55,398 nucleotides of DNA, from assembly GCA_937995785.1 (NCBI GenBank), contig CALKJQ010000060.1, positions 1 to 55,398 of the forward strand, written 5' to 3'. The stretch is from Candidatus Kapaibacterium sp. GTDB lineage: Bacteria; Bacteroidota; Ignavibacteria; Kapaibacteriales; UBA2268. Below the pieces are notes generated by a model. It searched no databases, was not told where the DNA came from, and saw only the letters and a list, made by a program, of their open reading frames with translations. Shown in pieces: positions 1 to 9,209 of the stretch (the first letter of the stretch is position 1; every line of letters begins with the position of its first letter). Both the position numbers and the translations under genes were made by a program.

Positions 1-6
1 GCCAAC

Positions 7-146
7 CCCCTCTTACGAAGAGGGGACAAGGGAAAAGGAACTTCCCCCGTCCCCCTCTTACAAAGATGGGGGAGCATCCCCCCCCTCTCTTAGCACGAGA
101 GGGGGGCAGGGGGGGTGAGTTCCAAAAAGGGGGGTGAGTTCCAAAA
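7..146. repeat. Cluster of GC-rich palindromes (C-run/CTCTT...AAGAG/G-run) followed by two direct copies of ggggggtgagttccaaaa
   Basis: cccctctt-acg-aagagggg at 7-25; a related imperfect palindrome at about 50-73; cccccctctc-(7 nt)-gagagggggg at 80-106; direct repeat ggggggtgagttccaaaa at 110-127 and 129-146 (19-bp period). Confidence 0.8.
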
Positions 147-214
147 TCAGATAAAGAAGAATGAGTAAATAAAAATTTGAAAACAAAATGTATAATAAAA
201 TAGAGGAAATAATT

Positions 215-3200
215 ATGAGAAAATCGACCAACAAAATCTGGAAAATAGCAATCGTAGCAACAGTGCTATTTGTAGTGGTTGGATTTTTGAGCGAGACATT
301 TGCTCAATCGTACTACGATTTTTCGCTGAAATACCGCAGATTGGGTAACAAGATTGGAGTTGAATTGTGGGTGAAATCCACAAGTGCATCGGCGCCAGCA
401 TTGGGGTCGTTCACAGTTCCCGTTACCTACAACACAAGTTTTTTGCAACCAGCGGCATTAACTTACACAGCACACCAAACAGATAGCGTAAGCTACAATG
501 TGGATCAGTCAAGTCCCGTCCCGACGATAACATCGCCCTATCATAGTGCAAATGGCTATGGAGCAATCACAATCGTAAATGGAACTGGATATGCAGAATG
601 GGAAATCACCTACAACAGTGGCTCGGGCTTTGTTCCATCATCGACAGGCCGGGGAACATTTGTTGGCAGGATAGAATTCGACATTATTAACTATGCAACA
701 TTAGGTGCGTCCGACCAAACAGGCATAGCAATCAAAACAAGTGGCATACCTAATATTGCAGTAACCAATACCAGTGGAACAACATTAACATTGAATACAG
801 ACTATACAGTAACAAATCCAACAGATATCAACATCAAAGGTATAACAATATTAAATCCAAACGGACCAAAAGAAGTTGTAAATAAGTACTATAAATACTC
901 GTCGTTAGGTGGCACTATTTATGGCTATCCAATATACTTTGAGCGTTCGGGATTGGTAAACACAGCAACATATAACTATGGAACAGATGCATTGGCATAC
1001 CAAGCATCATACTCGATAGATGGCGGAATAAATTATACAAACACATTCCGATTTGCCGAGACCTCAGCCTTAGCAACAGTGGTCAATTATGCAAATTTAG
1101 CTGATGGCGATATAGAAACAACAACCGGAATACTACCAGGCTATACCGTAACAAAACCCGATGGATCGCCCGTTCCATTCAATTGGAAAGGAGTATTGCG
1201 AGTAATCTGGAAAGCCGACCCATATTTTGCACAACGAAGCGAAAAAGCACGCTTTAAGTTGCAACAATTGTCGCCAACCGGAAGCGGCTCGCCAATCACA
1301 GGCCGAACATTAGAAACACCCTTTGGAACAAGCGAATTCAACTTTGTGTTGGGTCGCACATTTTTTGTTCAATTGGACGGACAATGTGCATATCTAAAGA
1401 CAGCGCAAAATTATAGTTTGCCAACTCAATTAACAGTTGAAGCATGGGTAAACGTAAACGCATTAGGAGCAGCCGGAACCGAACCGGGAATTATAGCCCA
1501 CAGTGGTGGGTCGTCCTCCCCTGGCGAAGGAGCATTTTTATTGTATTTGGAGAACGGACAATATCCTGCATTCCGCGTACGCGAATTCCAAGACAGAGGT
1601 TATGATGGATCATCGATTTATTTGGGCAAAGTAGTAGCCAACGAACCAATAACAGTTGCCAATGCAAACATAGTGCTATCGAACGATGCGGCAAGCGAGG
1701 CACATCGCAAGAATTGGGTGCATTTAGCAGGCGTAGTTCGCAATAATGTAGTGGAATTATATGTAAATGGTCAAAGAGTGGGACGCACAACCAACACCCA
1801 AGCAATAGATGCAAGAATGGCAACATTCGAACATCCAGTGTGGGTGGGAGTAAATCCAAATGGCGGCATCCAAGCAGGCGACTATGTTAATGCAGGTATC
1901 AAAGAAGTAAAAATTTGGAGAACAGCATTAACACAAGAAGAAATCCAAAGCAAAGCCGCAGGCGTTTACGACCCAGCTGGCGCAATCAACCCATTGGGAC
2001 CATTAAATCCAGATTCATTGAGAATTTCGTTGGATATGTACTACACATTCCAAGCAAATCGCAACGATTATGCAACAGACGTAACATATCAATACGGAAA
2101 TAATATATTAAATAACTACACATGTAGCGAAGTGATGGATAACGATGCAATCGTTTATCGTCCCGACCGTCCACACATCAAATTAATCGCACCAATCGCA
2201 GGCGACGGAGCAAAGAACAAAGAAGACGATTTGTTCTATATTCGTTGGATTGGATTTGGTTTGGGTTCGATAGCATCGTCGTCGTCGCAAGATTTGCAAA
2301 TTGAATTTAGCCGCGATGGTGGATTGAACTGGGCAGATGCTTTGGATAATACAGTATCGCCCGCAGGCGTGCCATTAGACCAAGTGGAAATCGAATCGAA
2401 TTATGCAATATGGGAACCATATAATAGCGTAACATATTCAGGTGCATATTCGGATTTACAAGGCTTGGGAAACACAATCGACCAAAACTATACTAAAACA
2501 ACAAAAATTAGAATTAAGGGTAAAACTACCAACAACCAAGATGATATTTATGACGAAAGTGGCGAATTTTATGTAGCACCATACTTTGCACTTCGCAATG
2601 GTGGAGCCGCACAAATATACGTGCCAGGTTCGACAGATTTCAACTTAAGTCGTGGTGTATCATTTATCGAAATGTGGATTTCGCCCGAAAGATTTCCAAC
2701 TGCATCCGAAGGCTACTTTGTGTTGGCATCGAAATCGAATGGAACAAATTCTCATTATGAATTAAGATTGTTGAGCAATGGAAGATTACAATTCTTGGTT
2801 GTTAATTCAAGTGGAACAATCTTAACAGCAACAAGTGATGCAACTAAACCATTAGTAGTGCCAAACGAAACATTGTTAGGTAAAATCTGGACACATGTAG
2901 GCGTTTTGGTTAATTTAGCAAACGGAACAGGCACAAGTAATGTTCGCTTCTATATTGATGGTTTGCCCCAAACCGAAGATGTATTAACACAACAATTGGG
3001 ATCGAATGTAACAACTAATTTGTCGAACACATACCCATTGTATATTGCATCCTCACCAACAGGCACCAACAACTTTGTTGGCGAAGTTCGTGAATTCCGT
3101 TTCTGGAATGGCTATCCCGCCGACCAATCAGCATCGGGAGTGGAATCGCAAGCAAGTCCAACGGCATTGACCAAGTTTATTCAAGGTGCATTAACTACAT

Positions 3201-6200
3201 ACGCTAAAGATTTCACGACAACACCAACAAATTATCAAAAGAACTTAGTTGCCGCATTTGCATTCGATGGCGGTTCGTTTGTCAATAATGGTTGGTATAA
3301 ATCAGTACCATCAACAAATAGCAACCATCAAGCATTAATCATAGGCAACGTTGGCTTGAATGGTAATGGAATAAGCTACCGAAGCACTCGTCCATATTTG
3401 AAATTGGTTGAACCAATAGTAAAGCAAGAAGTGCCTAACACAACAACAGACTTACGCGTTCGTTGGGTAGGATTCCACTTTGACGAAGTAGCATTCCGTT
3501 CGGGTAGCAATGCATTGAACCAAGATGCAGATATGTCATTCGGTTTGTTCGGTGGAGGTGGTCAAGTTATTCAGCCTTATCAATTTGTGGCAAGTGATAA
3601 ATATGCAGTAGCATATACCAATGCATTAAGTTTATTAACAACAACTGCATATAGGTTTGCTGGAACATCAACAACTCCACAATATGCTGCATCTTTGAAT
3701 ATTTCAATCACAGATCCCGACGAAAACAATGACGAAACATACAACGACCAAGGACCATTAAGTGCTGCATTAACCAATGCAAGATTACGCTTGCGAGGTC
3801 GTTCCACTATAAATGCTTCGATTCCTTGGGAATACACAAGCATTCCAACTTTGCAAACCGAAGGTAATTTGTTTACAGTTACTCCTCCATCCAACTTTAC
3901 TTTAAGAGTATTATTGGAAGGTTTCCACACTGGTAGCAACAATAACATAGTTAATTTGGGTTCAACATATAATACATTAGGTATCAAAGCATCGTTGTTC
4001 TCCGAAAGTGCTGGTCAGCCCAATGAATTGCGTGCAACCAAAGAAGGAACAGGCTACATTACTTCCAATGCAACAGCATTAGATCCAACAACTCGTGGAA
4101 CAAATGGTTCTTATTTTGCAAATGTGCCATTTGTATTCACCAACTTAACAGACGGCAACTACTTTGCAGTAGTAGAACATTTAAACCACTTGCCAGTTAT
4201 GTCCCGTTTTGCTGCACCATTTATGTTTGATGGTGATAATTTGGAGACTTGGACAATTGAATCGGGTTGGGACTTCCAAAGCTGGGGTCAAAACTCAACT
4301 CCAACTGCAAATGATTATATGCAAGTATCCACCGACGACAAATATTCGGGAACAGGTTTATTCTCGGCATACGGTCAAACACAAATCAGTCCAAGCATCG
4401 TAGGTTTCGACGAAACTTCATTGAACTTTACTGCTGGTCAGATTGTATCGACTTCGAATAAAATGGCTGCAATGGTAGCTGGTGATGTTTATCGTGATGG
4501 TCAAATCAATGCAATCGACCGTGTTCAAGTTCGCGCCGATATAGGTTCGTCCGTCTATCGTTCCGATGTTACGGGTGATGGTTTGGTAAATGCAATCGAC
4601 CGCGATTTAACCGACCGTAACTCGAACAAATTAACTCGTTTAACAGACCTTGGTGTTGTAACCTATCCAGCTGTTCCTAAAGCATTTGATTGGATTGCAC
4701 AAAGTAACCCAATCGAAGCTGTTTCGCCATTAGATCCAAATCGCAGTGAAGAAATGAATAATGCTGCCAAAGAATTCTTGGCTAATGGTGGAAAACGCAA
4801 CGATAAGAAAAACAACAACTATGCTTTGCAAGGTGGTGTTAGCTATAAAGTTATGGGTTCGACTGAAAAGAAAGGCGATAAAATCTATGTTAACGTCTTT
4901 ATCCAAAATACAGGCGGCGATTGGGCTCCGGGTAACTGTACATTTGGTTTAACATTCGACAACAATTCGCTCGAGTTTGTCGGATTAACAAATGTGGACG
5001 AAAACCCATTCCAAAACTACAAAAACAAAGGTTACTCAGCGGCATATTCGGGTCCAACCAAGGACGGTATCAACCCAATTGCTAACCTGAGAACAATCGA
5101 AATCGACTATGATGGTTATGTTCGTCCCGAAGGCGTTATTGTTCCTAAAACTTGGACTAAATTAGGTACTTTGGAATTCAAAATTAATAGTTTCGTTGAT
5201 AGATATGAATTTGCTTGGCACAACATCACCGCTGTATTAACTACAGATGGTCGCAACGTAACAGGTAATGGCGAATTTATGCCAATCGAACCCGTTGATG
5301 TTGTTAGAACTGTTGCTATCACTTCTCCAAATGGCGGCGAAAACTGGCGTTCTGGCAAAACTTATCAAATCACTTGGACATTACCATCGGATAATGCTAT
5401 GGGTTATCTTGAATTTTCGGATAACGCTGGTGCATCTTGGTCGAGAATTACCGCTGAACCAATCAACTTAATGTCGGGTGTTTACACTTGGAATTCACCA
5501 AAAGTAAACTCCAACAAATGCTTGGTTCGCATCGTTGATATCCGCAACGGTAACGAAATCGACCGTAGTAACAACACATTCACATTGAGCGAAGACGTAA
5601 TTAAAATCACTCGTCCTGCATCCACCGATCCTATCTACAAATACGGCAAGATCGACTTTATCGAATGGACAATGGAAGATCTGGCAACCATTCGCTTCGA
5701 ATTTAGTGCAAACGGCAAAGATAATTGGAAAATAGTTACCGATCCAGTTAGCTCACGCTTATTGCAAACTAAATGGGAAATCCCTGCAGTGAACACTCGC
5801 GAAGCCGTTGTTCGTATGGTTGATGTTAATACCAATCAGGTGTTGGCTTATAGCTCACCATTCAAAATTTTGGGTGGCAATGGCACATTTATCACTCCTA
5901 AGAAAGGTCAAATTGTTAAATGTGGTGCGAGCGAACCTATTCGCTGGACAAGTGAATACATCAGTAAATTCGATTTGCAACTCTCGGTTGATGGTGGCAA
6001 AACTTGGCAATTTATCGCAAAAGATGTTAATGCATTGAAGAGTGTTTATACTTGGACAGTTCCAAGTGTTAAAACCGACAATGCTATTATCCGTGCAATT
6101 TGGAATGGTCAAGAAGATATGGAATATATGAGAACTAGTATTTTCCGCATCCAATGCGACGGTATTGGCAATGTGGAAGAACCTGTGGCTAAAATCCACT

Positions 6201-6457
6201 TCTTGAACGAACCCGTTCCAAACCCATTTGCCAACGAAACAAGAGTTCGCTTCACTTTGGGAACAACAGCAAAAGTTTCTGTTAAAGTTTACTCAGTAAA
6301 TGGAGATTTGGTTGCTATCTTGGCTGACAATGTTGATTTCGTTGAAGGTACTCATTCGTTAGACTTCAATGCAATTAACTTACCAGCAGGTGTTTATATC
6401 ATCCGTTTGAATGCAGGTACATTTGTTGATACCAAAGAAGTAATTCACATCAAATAA
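215..6457 (+). CDS. Giant secreted T9SS substrate with cohesin-like, two LamG/ConA-like, dockerin-like, and three C-terminal 'SPNGGEnW...ItW' domains plus a type-A sorting domain
   Basis: ORF 188..6457; the ATG at 215 (MRKSTNKIWKIAIVATVLFVVVGFLSETFAQ, signal peptide, SD-like agagga upstream) is the likelier start. C-terminus NEPVPNPFANETRVRFTL...LPAGVYIIRLNAGTFVDTKEVIHIK is typical of a T9SS CTD. Confidence 0.85.
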   Translation: MRKSTNKIWKIAIVATVLFVVVGFLSETFAQSYYDFSLKYRRLGNKIGVELWVKSTSASAPALGSFTVPVTYNTSFLQPAALTYTAHQTDSVSYNVDQSSPVPTITSPYHSANGYGAITIVNGTGYAEWEITYNSGSGFVPSSTGRGTFVGRIEFDIINYATLGASDQTGIAIKTSGIPNIAVTNTSGTTLTLNTDYTVTNPTDINIKGITILNPNGPKEVVNKYYKYSSLGGTIYGYPIYFERSGLVNTATYNYGTDALAYQASYSIDGGINYTNTFRFAETSALATVVNYANLADGDIETTTGILPGYTVTKPDGSPVPFNWKGVLRVIWKADPYFAQRSEKARFKLQQLSPTGSGSPITGRTLETPFGTSEFNFVLGRTFFVQLDGQCAYLKTAQNYSLPTQLTVEAWVNVNALGAAGTEPGIIAHSGGSSSPGEGAFLLYLENGQYPAFRVREFQDRGYDGSSIYLGKVVANEPITVANANIVLSNDAASEAHRKNWVHLAGVVRNNVVELYVNGQRVGRTTNTQAIDARMATFEHPVWVGVNPNGGIQAGDYVNAGIKEVKIWRTALTQEEIQSKAAGVYDPAGAINPLGPLNPDSLRISLDMYYTFQANRNDYATDVTYQYGNNILNNYTCSEVMDNDAIVYRPDRPHIKLIAPIAGDGAKNKEDDLFYIRWIGFGLGSIASSSSQDLQIEFSRDGGLNWADALDNTVSPAGVPLDQVEIESNYAIWEPYNSVTYSGAYSDLQGLGNTIDQNYTKTTKIRIKGKTTNNQDDIYDESGEFYVAPYFALRNGGAAQIYVPGSTDFNLSRGVSFIEMWISPERFPTASEGYFVLASKSNGTNSHYELRLLSNGRLQFLVVNSSGTILTATSDATKPLVVPNETLLGKIWTHVGVLVNLANGTGTSNVRFYIDGLPQTEDVLTQQLGSNVTTNLSNTYPLYIASSPTGTNNFVGEVREFRFWNGYPADQSASGVESQASPTALTKFIQGALTTYAKDFTTTPTNYQKNLVAAFAFDGGSFVNNGWYKSVPSTNSNHQALIIGNVGLNGNGISYRSTRPYLKLVEPIVKQEVPNTTTDLRVRWVGFHFDEVAFRSGSNALNQDADMSFGLFGGGGQVIQPYQFVASDKYAVAYTNALSLLTTTAYRFAGTSTTPQYAASLNISITDPDENNDETYNDQGPLSAALTNARLRLRGRSTINASIPWEYTSIPTLQTEGNLFTVTPPSNFTLRVLLEGFHTGSNNNIVNLGSTYNTLGIKASLFSESAGQPNELRATKEGTGYITSNATALDPTTRGTNGSYFANVPFVFTNLTDGNYFAVVEHLNHLPVMSRFAAPFMFDGDNLETWTIESGWDFQSWGQNSTPTANDYMQVSTDDKYSGTGLFSAYGQTQISPSIVGFDETSLNFTAGQIVSTSNKMAAMVAGDVYRDGQINAIDRVQVRADIGSSVYRSDVTGDGLVNAIDRDLTDRNSNKLTRLTDLGVVTYPAVPKAFDWIAQSNPIEAVSPLDPNRSEEMNNAAKEFLANGGKRNDKKNNNYALQGGVSYKVMGSTEKKGDKIYVNVFIQNTGGDWAPGNCTFGLTFDNNSLEFVGLTNVDENPFQNYKNKGYSAAYSGPTKDGINPIANLRTIEIDYDGYVRPEGVIVPKTWTKLGTLEFKINSFVDRYEFAWHNITAVLTTDGRNVTGNGEFMPIEPVDVVRTVAITSPNGGENWRSGKTYQITWTLPSDNAMGYLEFSDNAGASWSRITAEPINLMSGVYTWNSPKVNSNKCLVRIVDIRNGNEIDRSNNTFTLSEDVIKITRPASTDPIYKYGKIDFIEWTMEDLATIRFEFSANGKDNWKIVTDPVSSRLLQTKWEIPAVNTREAVVRMVDVNTNQVLAYSSPFKILGGNGTFITPKKGQIVKCGASEPIRWTSEYISKFDLQLSVDGGKTWQFIAKDVNALKSVYTWTVPSVKTDNAIIRAIWNGQEDMEYMRTSIFRIQCDGIGNVEEPVAKIHFLNEPVPNPFANETRVRFTLGTTAKVSVKVYSVNGDLVAILADNVDFVEGTHSLDFNAINLPAGVYIIRLNAGTFVDTKEVIHIK
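4481..4632 (+). other. Dockerin-like (type I) duplicated EF-hand segment inside the giant surface protein
   Basis: GDVYRDGQINAIDRVQVRADIGSSVYRSDVTGDGLVNAIDRDLTDRNSNK: two D-x-x-x-D-G-x-[IV]-N-A-I-D repeats. Confidence 0.7.
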
Positions 6458-6484
6458 GTAAGTTCTCCTTAAAGAACTGAAAAA

Positions 6485-6517
6485 GGGAGGCAGTCCGAAA
6501 GGATTGCCTCTTTTTTT
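6485..6517 (+). terminator. Rho-independent terminator
   Basis: gaggcagtcc-gaaa-ggattgcctc followed by ttttttt; GAAA tetraloop, one G-U pair. Confidence 0.85.
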
Positions 6518-6605
6518 GTATTGATTAACCCTTAAGGGTTTGTAAATTTATAAGGTTTGTTTTTTCTGATTTATTTAAATAAATATTTAAATATAGGCAA
6601 GATTT

Positions 6606-7463
6606 CTAATCGATTTCTAAATGGATTTCGGCGGCTTTAACAGTGTGGGTTAGTGCTCCAATCGATATTGCATCAATTCCCGTATCAAGGTAACCCTGAA
6701 TATTGTGCAGGTTAATTCCGCCGCTTGCTTCAACAAAGATGTGGTTTCCCAGTTGGTGAGAACGGATGAGCCGAACACATTCTCGAATTTGATTGGGCGA
6801 CATATTATCGAGCAATACTCCATCCACACCAACTTCCAATGCAGCCTTTAATTGCTCGATTGTATCTACTTCTAATTCAATAAACAAATTGTTGCTATTT
6901 TTGTTTTTTACTTCAATTAACAATTCTTTTAAATTTTTTCCAGAAATGTGATTATCCTTGATTAAAATACCATTGGAAAGATTGGTTCTGTGGTTAGTGC
7001 CACCGGCGGCGGCTACGGCATATTTGTCGAATAATCGCAATCCGGGTGCAGTTTTGCGAGTATCTAAAATTCTCACTCCATAAGGATTAGCTAATTTGGT
7101 AAATTCACTTGTTAAATTGGCAATTCCGCACATTCTTTGTAATAAATTGAGTAGCGTGCGTTCCACAAGTAAAATATAGCGTTTGTTGCCCGTTACAATT
7201 GCAATAGTTTGCCCTTGGTGAACTTCGTAGCCATCGCGGAAATTCAAGGAAAAATCGAAATCTGAAGAAAAAAAATAGGGAAGAACAAATTCCCCCACGA
7301 AGACTAAATTTGCTTGGGCAATTATTTTGGCTGTTGTTGTTTCGTTAGGGTCGATAGTTAATTCGCAGGTTGCATCACCATTTGGTGCATCTTCGGCAAG
7401 AAACTGAGCGATACGAGACTTTACGTAATCTTCTGGCAATTTTTTGATTTGCTCGTAAATCAT
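6606..7463 (-). CDS. nadC: Nicotinate-nucleotide pyrophosphorylase (carboxylating)
   Basis: 285 aa; motifs ERTLLNLLQRMCGIAN, ILDTRKTAPGLRLFDKYAVAAAGGTNHRTNLSNGILIKDNH, EASGGI. Confidence 0.95.
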   Translation of the reverse strand: MIYEQIKKLPEDYVKSRIAQFLAEDAPNGDATCELTIDPNETTTAKIIAQANLVFVGEFVLPYFFSSDFDFSLNFRDGYEVHQGQTIAIVTGNKRYILLVERTLLNLLQRMCGIANLTSEFTKLANPYGVRILDTRKTAPGLRLFDKYAVAAAGGTNHRTNLSNGILIKDNHISGKNLKELLIEVKNKNSNNLFIELEVDTIEQLKAALEVGVDGVLLDNMSPNQIRECVRLIRSHQLGNHIFVEASGGINLHNIQGYLDTGIDAISIGALTHTVKAAEIHLEID

Positions 7464-8392
7464 TTACTAATCTCCAGCATCCTTTGGATTGGTATCAATG
7501 CCTTTAATCTAATTTCTTCGGGAATTTCAATTTCGGGTTGAAGAGTTTCCAATGAATTAATGATTTTATCCAAAGTGTTCAATCTCATATAAGGGCATTC
7601 GTTGCAACTGCATCCATCTAAATTGGGCACATCTATATAAGTTTTTTGTGGTGCTCTTTTCTTCATTTCGTGGATAACGCCGGGCTCTGTTAAAATGATG
7701 AATTTGGTATCTTTGGAATTAACAGCAGTATCAATTATCTTGGTTGTCGAGCCAATTATATGGGCGTATTTCAAAATATTGGGTGGGCATTCGGGGTGAG
7801 CCAACACGATTGCATCGGGATGTTCGTTAGTAAGTTGGATTACTTTTTCCTCAGAAAACATTTCGTGGACTTGGCAAGTTCCGTTCCATAATTCCAAATA
7901 CCGTCCTGTGGAAAGACGCACATAAGCACCAAGGAACTTATCTGGAGCAAATAGCACTTTTTTATCTTTTGGAATCGATTCAACGATTTTAACCGCATTC
8001 GAAGATGTGCAAATTAAATCGGACATTGCCTTTATCTCTGCGGTCGAATTGATGTAGGTAACAACCACACTATCGGGATATTGTTCTATCCATTTTTGGA
8101 ATTCTTCGGGTTTGGCAGAGTCGGCTAACGAACAACCTGCATTCAAATCGGGAATAACCACTTTTTTTGATGGATTTAAAATTTTTGAGGTTTCTGCCAT
8201 AAAATGAACTCCGCAAAACAAAATTATATCCTCGTCCACTTGAGTTGCTCGCTGACTTAATGCCAATGAATCCCCAACAAAATCTGCAATATCCTGAATA
8301 TCACCATCTTGATAATAGTGAGCCAAGATTATTGCGTTTTTCTCCTTTTTTAATCGAAGGATTTTATTAATTTTTTCTTCTTTTGTTAGCAT
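7460..8392 (-). CDS. nadA: Quinolinate synthase
   Basis: 310 aa; AHYYQDGDIQDIADFVGDSLALS, FCGVHFMAETSKILNP, HPECPP, GCSCNECPYM; overlaps the nadC start by 4 bp. Confidence 0.95.
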   Translation of the reverse strand: MLTKEEKINKILRLKKEKNAIILAHYYQDGDIQDIADFVGDSLALSQRATQVDEDIILFCGVHFMAETSKILNPSKKVVIPDLNAGCSLADSAKPEEFQKWIEQYPDSVVVTYINSTAEIKAMSDLICTSSNAVKIVESIPKDKKVLFAPDKFLGAYVRLSTGRYLELWNGTCQVHEMFSEEKVIQLTNEHPDAIVLAHPECPPNILKYAHIIGSTTKIIDTAVNSKDTKFIILTEPGVIHEMKKRAPQKTYIDVPNLDGCSCNECPYMRLNTLDKIINSLETLQPEIEIPEEIRLKALIPIQRMLEISK

Positions 8393-8818
8393 CTAATCAT
8401 TCAATTTTAATGAATACTCTGCAAAAGCATCCGAAGTTTCGTAAACACGTACTGTTAATTCTTTAATATTTTTTTGTTTTCGGAATTCCTCGGCAAATTG
8501 ATGAGCAAAATTTATAGCAATGTTTTCGCTTGTGCTTGTAAATTTAATTGCAACATAGCGAAAATTATTTTCCTTTAGAAATTTGAGTGTTGTTTCGTCG
8601 TTTTCGTCCACAAGCATAGAATGGTCGTAGGTGTTAATTATTGGCTTAACGACTTTATCGATATCATAGAAATCGATAAGCATTCCGTTTTCGTCCAATT
8701 CTCCAACAAGTTCTAAACGCATTTTATAGGAATGACCGTGAATATTCTTGCACCATCCATTATGAAATGGCAATCGGTGGCTCATTTCCCAAACGAAATC
8801 TTTACCTAATTTGATCAT
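8393..8818 (-). CDS. queD: 6-carboxy-5,6,7,8-tetrahydropterin synthase / 6-pyruvoyl-tetrahydropterin synthase family
   Basis: ORF 8393..8926; likely start MIKLGKDFVWEMSHRLPFHNGWCKNIHGHSYKM at 8818; conserved His motifs and AEYS near the C-terminus. Confidence 0.85.
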   Translation of the reverse strand: MIKLGKDFVWEMSHRLPFHNGWCKNIHGHSYKMRLELVGELDENGMLIDFYDIDKVVKPIINTYDHSMLVDENDETTLKFLKENNFRYVAIKFTSTSENIAINFAHQFAEEFRKQKNIKELTVRVYETSDAFAEYSLKLND

Positions 8819-9161
8819 TTTCGCCTTTATTGTATTTTGCAATGATAGTTGACGAAATTCCACCGCGTGTAGTCCATTCCGAGATAACCTCCATTGATTT
8901 TGGTTGGCAAGCCTCCACCAAATCATTTAGGATTTGATTTGTAACATCTTCGTAAAAAATTCCCTTGTTGCGAAATTCCAAAAAATAGTATTTAAGCGAT
9001 TTTAATTCCAAACACAGTTTATCGGGTACATATTGAATTGTGATTGTACCAAAATCGGGCAAACCAGTTTTGGGGCAAACCGAAGTAAACTCTGGATTTG
9101 AATGCACTATTTCGTAATCTCTATATTGATGGGCGTTTTCGAACACCTCTACATTTGGCAT
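8802..9161 (-). CDS. queF: preQ0 reductase (NADPH-dependent 7-cyano-7-deazaguanine reductase)
   Basis: 119 aa; EFTSVCPKTGLPDFGTITIQYVPDKLCLELKSLKYYFLEFRNKGIFYE is typical of QueF. Confidence 0.93.
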   Translation of the reverse strand: MPNVEVFENAHQYRDYEIVHSNPEFTSVCPKTGLPDFGTITIQYVPDKLCLELKSLKYYFLEFRNKGIFYEDVTNQILNDLVEACQPKSMEVISEWTTRGGISSTIIAKYNKGENDQIR

Positions 9162-9209
9162 ATAAACTCCTTTAATTTAATGATATAACGATTTATAAAT
9201 CTTATTATT

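Noticed and set aside
1491-1859. Minus-strand ORFs within the giant surface gene (also 3580..3987 and 5855..6199)
   Set aside because: Fully antisense to a continuous 2000+ aa coding frame with clear domains; Cys/Leu/His-rich nonsense composition.
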